From: Carya illinoinensis
Lineage: Eukaryota; Streptophyta; Magnoliopsida; Fagales; Juglandaceae
Length of the DNA: 64,000 nt
NCBI RefSeq assembly: GCF_018687715.1
Contig: NC_056765.1
Location: 26,619,129 to 26,683,128, forward strand
Reading direction: 5' to 3'
The translations under genes were made by a program, and so were the position numbers. Below are positions 50,677-58,800 of this stretch, in pieces. The notes beneath the pieces are model-generated. The model saw nothing but the letters and a program-made list of their open reading frames with translations. It did not search any database and was not told where the DNA came from. Position 1 is the stretch's first letter. Each line of letters starts with the position of its first letter.

Positions 50677-52673
50677 ATCAATACAAACTTGCACACTCAT
50701 GGTCATCGCTATGCTCTCACACCATCCAACTCTCTACACTCGAGAACCAATGCCGATGAAGACCCCCGCAAGCAAGTTGTTGTGTGATACCCCATATTTA
50801 CTTATGAGTGTAGGTGGTGTATGGTGTTGGACTGGTGTTGCATGTGTAAGAAAGATGGGAAATCAGTTGACCATCTGTTTCTATTTTGTAAGGTGGCCAG
50901 GACCATGTGGGCTGATGTTTTTACAGGTCTTGGAGTATCATAGATCATGCCCCGTATATTGGTGGATTTTCTAGCATGCTGGATAGGCCTCTGTGGAGAT
51001 TCACAAGTTGCAGCAATATGGAAAATGATTTCCATATGTATGTGTTGGTGTATTTGGCGAGAGCAAAATGATAGAAATTTCGAAGACCATGAGAGAATGA
51101 TGGAGGAGCTAAAAAAATTTTTCTTTAAAATATTGTTTTCTTGTGTGGGGGCCATTGTTTGTAACAAACTAAATGTCCATGACTGTCTTCTTTCCGTTGT
51201 AAACTCTAGTTAGGTATTTCTCAAGTATACTCCCTGTGTACTTGGGCTTTGCCTATTAAACTTCTTGATTACCGATCAAAAAAATAATAATAATAATTCA
51301 AAGATGCTCCAATTGTAGCCTTGACTATTTGTCTAAAAGAAATTGTAGCCTTGACCGGTCATTTTGGAGTATAAGTCTAGATGTGGCTTGGGCTTTCATT
51401 GGATCATTGCAAATGTCATCAAGGCCAACCCCAGCAAGTGTGAAGCTTGAGCTGTGCCTTTTACAATGGAATGGTCTAACAAGAACAGGTGGAAATAAGG
51501 AGAAGTTTGGGCTATTTATAATGATTTCAAGGGGCACCTTAATTAGTCCTTTTAGAATATACATTCAGATGTGGCTTCAGTTTACCTTTGATCATTACAC
51601 CAGTCCTCCACAATCATTTTTGGTTTCACAACTGATGCAATTTTCATGGATAATTCAGCAATTTATGGGAAACACGAACCAATCTGTCAATAAACCCACA
51701 TACTGAGACTAACCCAAATAACTTTTTTCCAAAAGTAAACTGACCCAAATAACTGACAATAACCAACCAACAACACAAATATAACTGACCTATTACTGCA
51801 CAGCTCAGTAATTTACAGACAACTAACCCAGTTAGGACCAATTGACCCAACAGGCCAACACAAAATGCAACTGCCATAAGTAAAAAAGGTAAATAAGGAA
51901 GATATGCCACATCATCCTCACGTGCTTGATTCTTCCAGCATGAGTAAAATCAGCCCAGACACATGACAATTCATCTTAATTCATGCGCAAAAATGCACAT
52001 TGCAGGCATCATGCTTATCTTTCAAATAGATGGCACCAAATACTCCAGGGAAGAAAAATTTATCATCCAAGTATAATCCTTCAAACAATCTTTTTTTTAC
52101 AAGTAAATGAGTCCTCGCAAGCAAAAAGCTCTATCATGCTGATACCTGCATTCCCCTCTCAAAAGACTAAAGAAAGGACCATCAGCTCTCTATGTTCAGC
52201 CGCTCGCTAAAGCAATGATGAAAGTCCGAATAGAATGTAAACTTGCCTTTCCCAAAAGGTGAAAAAATTAGAAGCTCCTACTAGTTTCTCCATGTAGTTT
52301 AATGATACTCATCTGAGCAAACATCTTTTGTAATAGAAGTAATAAATCTTAATTGATAGCCACAAATCTCTTTTTTTTAATAGTATCTGAGTGAACACCT
52401 TGACTTTACATGCCCCAAAATTCAAAATTCCTTTCGCTTCTGACATTTTCCGGCGACCAAACACACATATAGCCACTAATCCCGATCGATCAAAATATAT
52501 ATGGGCAACTAAACAAAGCGTGGTAAAATTCATGGCCTAACCTTCTCGTTCTTGAAGCGTGTACGGATGTTTCCGAGCTCCTTGTCGACGCGGAGGCGTT
52601 CCTGCTCTTTGTTCTGACAATTGCGGACGTCGCTGATGAAAACGGAGAGACCTCGCATGCCTGACAACGCCAT
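18408..52673 (-). CDS. AP2A: AP-2 complex subunit alpha (alpha-adaptin)
   Basis: Large subunit of the plasma-membrane clathrin adaptor AP-2, binding membrane lipid and endocytic cargo. 27 exons in transcript order: 52673-52542, 48410-48279, 47978-47853, 46199-46137, 46060-45963, 45878-45671, 44789-44718, 44638-44546, 43072-42971, 34391-34294, 34032-33951, 33820-33732, 32894-32789, 32671-32606, 30947-30841, 30758-30654, 30570-30450, 30306-30124, 29947-29711, 29026-28946, 28707-28543, 28423-28337, 28239-28114, 19657-19577, 19486-19415, 18727-18648, 18561-18408. CDS 3066 nt, 1021 aa, close to Arabidopsis alpha-adaptin (about 1012). Adaptin trunk at 1-600 ([50 protein letters not shown]); Pro/Gln-rich hinge about 601-740; appendage (ear) to the end, finishing [10 protein letters not shown]. 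All phases join with no internal stops. Introns 1, 9 and 23 (4.1, 8.6 and 8.5 kb) are filled with transposons. Confidence 0.96.
21630..21679. repeat. (CT)n microsatellite inside the LTR
   Basis: About 50 bases of CT within the LTR element. It creates Ser-Leu repeat open frames that are not genes. Confidence 0.9.
22438..24200 (+). pseudogene. LINE ORF1 remnant
   Basis: Frames at 22438-22905, 23171-23566 and 23894-24200 carry pieces related to the ORF1 of the minus-strand LINE at 40.3-41.9 kb. For example [12 protein letters not shown] here matches [12 protein letters not shown] there. ORF1 proteins of plant L1 elements bind the element RNA. It is broken by frameshifts and stops, so no intact product is expected. 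Confidence 0.6.
24549..25899 (-). pseudogene. LINE ORF2 endonuclease segment, inverted
   Basis: Reads on the minus strand from an ATG at 25899. It carries the apurinic-like endonuclease start (ISWNVRGLN), [22 protein letters not shown] and VCSDHFP, then the pre-RT linker ending near 24549. Stops interrupt it, and a 214-bp tandem duplication (25003-25430) repeats the SFTWSN to CSDHFP block. Its strand is opposite to the flanking LINE parts. Confidence 0.8.
25003..25430. repeat. 214-bp tandem duplication within the LINE
   Basis: Units 25003-25216 and 25217-25430 are nearly identical; substitutions such as TTCTTGAG/TTCTCGAG and CTCCTGTTAG/CTCTTGTTAG separate them. The low divergence means the duplication is younger than much of the surrounding decay, or was homogenised. 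Confidence 0.9.
27139..27210 (+). mobile_element. 5'-truncated LINE 3' tail
   Basis: About 70 bp matching the 3' UTR end of the local LINE family (TGTATACTCCCCGTGTACCT, GGGCTATGCC, ending TTACCTATTAAAAAAAA). Compare TGTATACTCCCTGTGTACTT at 26869. No clean target duplication was found. Confidence 0.6.
28852..28900 (+). mobile_element. micro-LINE insertion in intron 20 of AP2A
   Basis: A 49-bp insert (GTACTTGGGTATGCC...CTTATAAAAA) equals the last part of the LINE 3' UTR plus a short A tail. It is flanked by AAATATATTATAGATGA at 28835-28851 and 28901-28917, a perfect 17-bp target duplication. Confidence 0.85.
31025..31050 (-). mobile_element. micro-retroposon insertion in intron 14 of AP2A
   Basis: A T-run followed by GGGCACCTGTCTAGT, flanked by the perfect 11-bp repeat GTATCAAATAT (31014-31024 and 31051-31061). 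Read on the minus strand it is 15 nt of sequence plus poly(A). Confidence 0.7.
31300..31605 (+). mobile_element. LINE-like 3' fragment with A-rich tail
   Basis: Ends TGTATACATCCAGTGTACTT... followed by an AAATAAATAAAAA-rich tail, matching the 3' end style of the other LINEs here. The upstream part (open frame 31316-31498) is not clearly recognisable. Confidence 0.45.
31606..32240. mobile_element. DNA-transposon-like fragment with AACCCGTT words
   Basis: Repeated AACCCGTT/AACGGGTT words, and an end reading CACGATCCGAACATACAATTTGCCACCCCT. This matches a common plant non-autonomous element whose terminus reads AGGGGTGGCAAA. The opposite terminus is not visible, so it is probably truncated. Non-coding. 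Confidence 0.5.
33234..33278. repeat. (GA)n microsatellite in intron 12 of AP2A
   Basis: About 45 bases of GAGAGA on the plus strand between exons 12 and 13 of the AP-2 alpha gene. Confidence 0.9.
35409..35430 (+). mobile_element. 22-bp micro-retroposon inside LINE A
   Basis: TGTACTTATC followed by 12 A, flanked by GTAGCCTTAAGAGC at 35395-35408 and 35431-35444, a perfect 14-bp target duplication. It lies within the LINE A coding region, so it is younger than LINE A. Confidence 0.9.
35709..36390. mobile_element. 0.68-kb non-autonomous insertion in LINE A
   Basis: It has GC-rich ends built of GGTCCGGTCC/ATCGGTCC words and an AT-rich core full of TATAGTTATA and ACTAATACTAT. It interrupts the LINE block that would read [11 protein letters not shown]. 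The 12-bp string CCTTATTAAAGA occurs on both sides (35697-35708 and 36379-36390), as expected for a target duplication. Termini are not clearly inverted, and the class is unassigned. Confidence 0.7.
38401..42010 (-). mobile_element. L1-type LINE with internal deletion (LINE B) in intron 9 of AP2A
   Basis: A T-run at 38408 marks the 3' end. Minus-strand order: ORF1 pieces (41913-41467, 41383-41093, 40692-40339), endonuclease start to GVYG (about 40260-40075), a direct jump to the RT block [14 protein letters not shown] (40070 on), then late RT (39900-39552) and the zinc-binding C-terminus (39345-38704, [20 protein letters not shown]; 38694-38500). About two thirds of the endonuclease and most of RT are missing at 40075. 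Whether this is one deleted LINE or a truncated LINE inserted into the 5' half of LINE A is not settled. Confidence 0.75.
40339..41913 (-). pseudogene. LINE ORF1 remnant
   Basis: Starts [17 protein letters not shown] at 41913. It continues in three separate frames with a Pro/Gly/Gln-rich middle, and ends near [16 protein letters not shown]. Frame breaks at about 41465, 41090 and 40690 show it is not intact. It is the better preserved of the two ORF1 copies. Confidence 0.65.
42214..42765. mobile_element. MITE, family M3 (TAA target duplication)
   Basis: Begins GAGCATCCACATT and ends AATGTGGATGCTC. The TATGCATATGCAAA words are inverted just inside each end. TAA flanks both sides (42211-42213, 42766-42768). 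A 3-bp TAA duplication fits the PIF/Harbinger (Tourist) group. It lies in intron 9 of AP2A and is non-coding. Confidence 0.8.
43158..43173 (-). mobile_element. micro-retroposon in intron 8 of AP2A
   Basis: A T-run plus GATAG, flanked by GTACAACTATATTCCTTTTT on both sides (from 43138 and from 43174). The duplication is up to 20 bp. The boundary with the T-run is ambiguous by a few bases. Confidence 0.85.
43356..43807. mobile_element. MITE, family M2 (Tourist-like), perfect 15-bp TIR
   Basis: GGGCATGTTTGGACA (43356-43370) and TGTCCAAACATGCCC (43793-43807) are perfect inverted repeats. TAA flanks both ends. About 110 bp of the interior (AACATCACTCAAACACAAAA ...) is present twice in tandem from about 43400 to 43625. 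The well kept termini suggest a recent insertion into intron 8 of AP2A. Confidence 0.9.
44966..45070 (+). mobile_element. tRNA-like SINE, 3'-incomplete
   Basis: CCTAGGGGTTGGCTCAAGTG followed by GTAAAGGCC carries the A-box-like TGGCTCAAGTGG of a tRNA-derived plant SINE. It is shared with copies at 45188, 48830 and 53562. The B-box-like region is diverged. Confidence 0.6.
45188..45432 (-). mobile_element. tRNA-like SINE
   Basis: On the minus strand it reads CCAAGGGGTTGGCCCAAGTG at its 5' end and finishes with an A tail (plus-strand T-run at about 45188-45197). It is about 245 bp, in intron 6 of AP2A. Same family head as 48830. Confidence 0.7.
46765..46823. repeat. poly(T) and (GA)n tract in intron 3 of AP2A
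   Basis: Long T-rich tract followed by GAGAGAGAGAGAG. It is possibly the reversed tail of a retroposon, but no body was recognised next to it. Confidence 0.6.
48830..49050 (+). mobile_element. tRNA-like SINE
   Basis: Head CCCTAGGGGTTGACTCAAGT followed by GGTAAGAGCG (A-box-like). The body is about 200 bp, with a tail ending CAATAAAAAAAATTC. It lies in intron 1 of AP2A, and tail and head are both present, so the copy looks close to full length. Confidence 0.75.
49098..49957. repeat. tandem array, about 265-bp unit, four copies
   Basis: Unit starts near 49100, 49367, 49631 and 49800, each with AAACCACATGGCCTATA-like sequence followed by AAAGGACTAGTCAATGATAC and CATATAGGGGTATCAC. The third unit is short because the junction at 49799 skips about 95 bp. 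It is AP2A intron 1 sequence, possibly amplified from an LTR end; non-coding. Confidence 0.85.
50018..50029 (-). mobile_element. 12-bp micro-retroposon in intron 1 of AP2A
   Basis: TTTTGATAGGTG flanked by ACTTAAGGCATCCTT at 50003-50017 and 50030-50044, a perfect 15-bp duplication. Confidence 0.75.
50209..50812 (+). mobile_element. LTR fragment
   Basis: Begins TGTAAAACCCAGGCCCAA, a typical plant LTR start. It carries a TATA-like CTCTATATAAAAC at about 50560 and a (CT)n tract at 50611-50672. It is cut off by a LINE fragment at about 50813, and the matching LTR end was not found downstream. Non-coding; the Arg-Glu repeat frame on the minus strand comes from the CT tract. Confidence 0.5.
50611..50672. 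repeat. (CT)n microsatellite
   Basis: About 62 bases of CT, the longest such tract in the window, inside the LTR fragment in intron 1 of AP2A. Confidence 0.95.
50813..51290 (+). mobile_element. 5'-truncated LINE, 3' end only
   Basis: Matches the LINE at 26440-26935 closely: [18 protein letters not shown]-type zinc-binding end, [20 protein letters not shown] at about 51028-51087, and TATACTCCCTGTGTACTTGG in the 3' UTR. It ends in GATCAAAAAAATAAT. About 480 bp. Plus-strand orientation, opposite to the host gene. Confidence 0.85.
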
Positions 52674-52882
52674 CGCCGCTCAGATCCACTCTCACAAGAC
52701 GCACATACAACGAGATAGAGATAGAGAGAGAGAGAGAGCGCAACCCAACTCTCGAGCTCCCAATCCTAGATCCTCCGTCGCCGTGACACCGTTCGGATCT
52801 AACGCTGCGACAATAATAGAAAGGGGTATCTTCGAGAAGATCAGCTCCAAAATCAAAACCGAAAATGCCTTTGTCACATATT

Positions 52883-52895
<13 letters not shown>
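52674..52895 (-). promoter_or_regulatory. core promoter and 5' leader of AP2A
   Basis: On the minus strand, TATATATATAAATA lies at about 52879-52892, some 210 nt before the start codon, giving a TSS near 52850 by usual spacing. Just upstream is a CT tract (plus GAGAGA 52892-52924), and a second CT tract lies in the leader (52718-52738). CT-rich core promoters are common in plant housekeeping genes. The TSS position is inference. Confidence 0.55.
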
Positions 52896-52928
<33 letters not shown>

Positions 52929-53169
52929 GGACTGACTGAGGTGAATTGGAAAACTCGTCGGAAGGAGCACAGAGACGACTTTTATTTACAATACCCCCTA
53001 AAAAGAAAAAAGAATTAAAATCTAATCCATGTTTCGTTCATTTTATTTTCCGCGTAATATTTCTTTTTTCTCCCCTTTTTTGCTTATTAATTGAATACGA
53101 AATTATATTTTCCCTCTTGAATTATAATTTATTTCCACTTTATAAATCAAGTAATCAAAAGTTTAGTTT

Positions 53170-53392
53170 TTGGTTTGACAGTTAAGATGAGATATAAATT
53201 TTTTATCTCAAATTATCATTTCAATCCTTTTAAATTTTTACATAAAATATAATAAATAATTCAATTTTTTCAAATCTCAATTTAATTTTTTTAAATTTTA
53301 AAAAAATAATAATATTAAAAATAATATTTTATACAACTTTTTAACTTTTATCTAAAATTAAACATTTCCATCTCGCCACCTAAACTTATCTA
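53170..53392. mobile_element. MITE, family M1, diverged
   Basis: Carries the M1 core (TTACATAAAATATAATAAATAA, then TTCAATTTTTTCAAATCTCAA in part). The termini are poorly preserved. Confidence 0.5.
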
Positions 53393-53561
53393 ACCTCCAT
53401 CTTGTTTAGCAAGCTAAAATATAGAGTTATAATTGTACAAGGGTATCCCAAAACATATCTTTGAGACATTTTAAAGTGTTACTCATTATATCCCCCAACA
53501 TATTAAAGTGAACTAGAAGATGTATAGATTGATATATAGGATAAATTTTTTATATTTTTTA

Positions 53562-53772
53562 TTTTTTATTGGTACCAGGTGTTCAAGAATAACATCTTAA
53601 CTAATTGTGGGAGTGCACAGTCCCTTAAAAATGAGTTTTTCACAAGTGCATTTTAAGTAATTCAAGAGAAAATCCCTAAATCCAATAACCACTATAAATT
53701 GTTTGCGTCCAAAAGAATTTGAACCTTCCAAATCCAAGATTTTTACTACTTGAACCAACTCCTAGGGTTTAT
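53562..53772 (-). mobile_element. tRNA-like SINE
   Basis: Minus strand starts AAACCCTAGGAGTTGGTTCA followed by AGTAGTAAAAATC. It ends CCAATAAAAAAT on the low-coordinate side. Same family as the copy at 48830, more diverged. Confidence 0.65.
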
Positions 53773-53968
53773 AACTTTTTATTTGATCCATAATCATATA
53801 AAACAAGAGATATTTTAGCCATTTGCATAAGCTCAAACTTCTTTCTTGCATGTATGTTCATCCATGAACTTCACTTATTTATACCCTAACATGACATTAA
53901 AAGATATGAAAACTAGCCACAATTTCTTAGAGTTAAATATTCATTTAGTCTCTAGGTTTTGCTATCCT

Positions 53969-54177
53969 GATTGGTTATCTAAAACATTTCATCTCATCTT
54001 ATTTTATCTCATTTCATCATTACAATTTTTACAAATTTTCGCACAAAATATAATAAATAATTCAATTTTTTCAAATCTCAAAATAAAATTAACATTAAAA
54101 AATTATATTATAATAATATTTTATTCAATTTTGAACAAAATATATTATCTCATTTCATCTTATCTATGTAACCAAAA
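53969..54177. mobile_element. MITE, family M1
   Basis: GATTGGTTATCTAAAAC at one end and TATCTATGTAACCAAAA at the other, with the M1 core between (AAAATATAATAAATAATTCA). About 209 bp. Confidence 0.7.
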
Positions 54178-54720
54178 GAAGAAAGGGAAAACTAGTTAAT
54201 GAAAAGACTTCTGTGCAAAATATTCATTACTAGTAATTAGTGAAACTCATTGCAAGATCATCCACACCAGTTTTGTAGTTTCACTTCTATTGTCACAAAA
54301 AGATTTCCTACAATTTAACACATAGCAAACTAATGAAATCTTAATACTTTATACTTTTCTTTTAGAGAAGTACTAGAGTCATAAAATTATTTTTAAAAAA
54401 TAAATTTATAAATTGATGATATCTTATATCTACTTTATAATAAAAATAAAACGTTTCATATCAAATTAAATTAATTTGTGAGTATATTTTTATGAAATAT
54501 CTTTATGTATAAAGCGTTTCTCTTTTTCTTATATACAAATATTGATATTTGGCAACTTATCTATCAATCTTGACAATTTTCGTTATATGTTAGATCATAT
54601 CTTAACACATCATGTAAAAAGTTAAAATTTGGTATTTTAGACAACAAATTTAAAAAACATTAGTAGTTTAGGATGAAAATACAAATCATTCTTACTATAC
54701 TCATGTATAATTAGGTCAGA

Positions 54721-55556
54721 TTTGGTTACATAGTGTAAGCCTATAAGGGGATTTTTCTCCTAGGCCAAAGGCCTAGAGCTTGAACCTAATACTACGAGGG
54801 GACCAGGCTGACCAAACGGCCCATCAACCCAACTAGAAGGTCCCAGGGCCTGGAACAGGAGTTAGTCTACGACCTTGAACAGGCAAGAAACCCACCATAA
54901 CTCTAAGAGGAAGGGACACGCCATCTTGATAGAGTTTCACCCCATATATAGCCTCAAGTAAACAAGCGAACTCAGATCGCGGGGAGCTCTTGATCCTGTG
55001 ACAGGGCAAAAAGTTATGCCGAATTAAATGTACCATCTCAAAGAGCCACACCACATTAAATGCACCGTCTAAAAGTCACGCTGCATTAAAAGAGCCTAAC
55101 TAAAAGTACTGTTGAGGGGACACACCCCCAAACACGAGACATGAACGTCAAATCCCAAATATTAGGCATAAAAGGCAACCCCCAGGCATTAGAAATTCTC
55201 TCTGAACTTTTTACATACTGGCACTAAACTCTAGACGATATTGACTTTGGCATCGGAGACTCCCTAGCTACCACCAAAACCCCTATCTAGTAGTGTTTTC
55301 TTTGTGTCCACAAGCTTACGACTGAAGACCCAAATTGCTAAGAGCTCAGCTCAAAGGCGTGTGAAAAATGACTTTAACACATAGTTTAAACTATTTTATC
55401 TCATATAATTATTACAATTTTTCTAAATTTTCATATAAAATATAATAAATAATTTAATTTTTTTAAATCTCAAAATAAAAAATTATATTCTAACGATATT
55501 TTATTTAACTTTTTACTTTTATCTCATCTTATCACACATGTATAACCAAACGAGAT
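54721..55556. mobile_element. MITE, family M1, split by a solo LTR
   Basis: TTTGGTTACATAG (54721-54733) is continued by CATAGTTTAAACTATTTTAT (from 55380) through the M1 core to TATAACCAAACGAGAT (55541-55556). The interruption is the solo LTR at 54734-55379. Removing it restores an M1 copy of about 190 bp. Confidence 0.85.
54734..55379. mobile_element. solo LTR, 646 bp
   Basis: Starts TGTAAGCCTATAAGG and ends GACTTTAACA (TG...CA). The 5-bp duplication CATAG is at 54729-54733 and 55380-55384. No internal retrotransposon region is present, so it most likely remains from recombination between two LTRs. The AAACGAGACATGAACG-type sequence gives no coding capacity. Confidence 0.85.
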
Positions 55557-55816
55557 ATTATAATATTTTAGATGCAGTGAAATCATTTGCATTAGCAATT
55601 GAATATTTTTAACCTACTTCATTTCAAAGCCCTTTTTGCACAAGAAAATGGACCTTTTATTTATTCAAGTTTAAAGCTTGTCGTTCATGAGCATGTAAGT
55701 ATAAAGACATGGAGAAATGATATCTTCATCTTTAATTTTTTTTTTATCCCTAATCACGCTATATATATATATTGTCAATTTTATATGTCAACTAATTAAA
55801 TGAACAAACACTGACC

Positions 55817-56017
55817 CGATTTGAATGATGAGTTGAGTTTAGTTGAGATGAGTTGAAAGTTGAATAAAATATTATTTGAATATTATTTTTTAATATTATT
55901 ATTATTTTCTGATTTGAAAAAGTTAAATTATTTATTATATATTGTATTGAAAGTTGAAAAAATTGTAATAATTAAATTAGATAAGTTGAGTTGAGTACTC
56001 AGCTTGGTAACCAAATG
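55817..56017. mobile_element. MITE, family M1
   Basis: Orientation opposite to the copy at 53969: GATGAGTTGAGTTTAGTTGA near the start, the core TTTGAAAAAGTTAAATTATT, and the end AGCTTGGTAACCAAATG. Confidence 0.65.
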
Positions 56018-58429
56018 CTGCCCTAAAATATGCCACCTCAACGAGTGTGATTAGATATGATAAAAGTGAATGGGTCCTAAATCTCAAAGTAGAAAGTAAG
56101 GCTAGTTTGATTATTCGAATGCACCGAAATTAACTCCGTTTAATCTAATTATAAATTAAATCTAAAATCTAAATATACAATTCTCAAATTATTAAACTTA
56201 TCTCAATTTAAAATCTCTTCACATGTGAGATTTATAACTATTTTTAACTCGTCTTTATACGTGAGATCCATAATTTTTTTTTAATTTTTCATAAATAGTA
56301 CTAAACTCGTTTTAACATCAAAATACATCTAAACCCATATTAGATGAGTCTCATAAAACTCACCCGATTATCTCAACTTACTATCATTCATAAAGAATTA
56401 AGTTCAACTCAACATTTAAACACAACTTAAATAGGCATTTAAAGATGTTTCTATTCCATTCCATCTTATTTTAATATCTAAATATTATGAATATAAATAA
56501 TTTTTAATTTCAAAACTTAATTTTTTTAAATCTTAAAATAAAAATAATATTAAAAAATTATATTATAATAATATTTTAATTTTTTAATATATTTATTCAA
56601 TTTTTCTCTATTTAAAACTCCATAAAATTTTTTAATTCAAATTATTTCAAACTTATTTTATATTAATTTAAATATTTTATTACTATCTACGAACAATTTC
56701 AATTCATATTATCTAAAACGGGTCAAATCATGAGAAGTTCACATCGTTGCTTTTTCTTCCACACGTCCACACCGAACCGTGGAAAAATTTAAGAGACGGG
56801 CCTCGTTTGGATTGGAAGGCTTCATTATTTATTTATTCAGCACCTACCCTTTTCTGGTGGAAGGACTATGAATAAAACAAAAATAACAGCCCTAAATTAT
56901 ATTTAGTTTCTTTCACCCCTTTTGGTCGAGGGATGACTCTGTACATGATGGCAACAGACAGGATGTGATGTGCGTGTTTGTTTGATGAAGAGCAAGTGCA
57001 AGAAGGTGGGTGACAGGTGTTGCTTGTTGGAGTCATGTAGTGGATGATAGTTGTAGAGGAGGTGGGCCTCTGTTTCATGCCGATTGAAAGTGACCGTAAT
57101 AGATGCTAGGAGCTGACATTGCTATCAGCTATTTCCTTACTAGGTAACCCTGCACTACGTATTATTATAAAAGATAATGCCTAGTGAATTATCGTTTTTT
57201 AAATGATTAAAAGTTATTTTAAAAAAAATAATTAATTAATTTATAAAAAATAATAATTAATTTTTTAATAATAAATATTACTATTTTTTAAAATAATTAT
57301 ATTATATTTATACATTTTATAACTATTCGTAGCATTATTTTTTTTTTATGCTTAATAACCTTTAAAAGAATTCCAAAGTCCAAACCTTTTGTCTGTTTTG
57401 AAGAAATGTTGTCTTTTCATGAGTAGCTAACCTGTCTTCCATGCACGGTTATTGTCTTTATAACCATGATACTTGTATGGAAAACAATTCAAAAGCATAA
57501 TTCCTCCTTGAAGAAACATGCATGCATGGTTGGAATAGGGCTCGTCCTGAGAACCCAAAATGTAATGTTCCATTAACTCCCGTGACGTTGCGTGAAAGAA
57601 ATAAAGTAGATCGAGATAAATGAGCTAGTATTGGAAGAGCATTAGTATTGGACTGACCAATATTTAAAATTTGATATTTTGACTTATAAATCATAATATT
57701 TAAAAATGTGAAACTATGAACTACAGTAGATTCTCATTTATCATCAAATTTAAAGACTTACTGTTTATTCATTAACCGGTTATTTTATCGAACTTTAATA
57801 CCGAACGGTTTTTTATTTTATTTTTCATTCTCTCTCTCCTCTTCCACCTTTCCTGCATCTTTTTTTTTTTCCTCTTGATCTCTCTCTCTCGTTTCTGCAA
57901 TGCAACAATCCGATTTGGTGTGATAAGACAATTCGGCTATTACAATCTACTCATTTTTTAAGTAGGCAATTTGAAAAAGCTTTTACTTTAATTTCTATAC
58001 AATATCACAACATTTTCTCCAAATTTTTGTCTCATCTAACTGTTTTTTTTTATATTAGCTGATACTGTATACTTCCAAAAGAATTTTCACTTCTATATAT
58101 TTGAAACATGAGATTCCATTGGTACAATCATATTAAAACCAAAATAGGTTTAAAAAATAGTTTAATTACATATAATCATTTTTACGTATTCTTTTCGTAT
58201 TATACTGATGTAATCAGTCAAAGTTATTATTTTATCTAAAAAAATGATATAGTCAATCATATTAATGGTAGCTAAGATGACTACTAAAAAGAACAGAGAA
58301 AGAAAGGAACTTGATCTATCACCCTCTTTTAATATGCTTCTTGTGTATAGTTCCTATGTACTCTATTGTTTCATTTGTATTAATTTTACCTATGAAAAAT
58401 ATTAACATGCAAAACCAGACTAAAATAAT

Positions 58430-58800
58430 TTTTTTTATAAGATATGAACAAGGAAACTTCTAAGCTCATCAAAAGAGCGCTACCCATAGTCAAAGCTCTG
58501 ATTATTCCTTTCAAGACAAATGCACCGCATGAGGGCTTAAAGGAATCATTCTCCCTGTAGCCGCAAAATGTAGGTTGCCCGGAAAGCCTTTCCAATGGGC
58601 AAAAAGATCCGCAACCCTCGAGGCATCACTCATGCAAGTCCGCTCTTACTATAAAGATCACATTTCATCGCCCCTTGAGTTGTCCATGGTCAAGAACTTC
58701 CCAAGAAATGTTGTCCGACCCAAAAAGGCAACTTTGGAAGGCACCTTACTCCATATGCACTTTCAAGGAAAATGAATCTGACTCAGATAAGTCAAACCCT
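58430..58800 (-). mobile_element. degenerate LINE fragment
   Basis: The minus strand has weak resemblance to the LINE C-terminal part (F-LGKFLTMDN-like next to KVAFLGR). Several stops are present. It is an old, heavily decayed copy. Confidence 0.35.

Noticed and set aside
50334..50696. 120-codon frame with an Arg-Glu repeat, minus strand
   Set aside because: The repeat is simply the CT microsatellite translated; the rest lies in an LTR fragment.
56866..57078. 70-codon frame on the minus strand, considered as a small signalling peptide
   Set aside because: No signal peptide and no CLE, IDA, PSK or DVL motif visible; likely chance.
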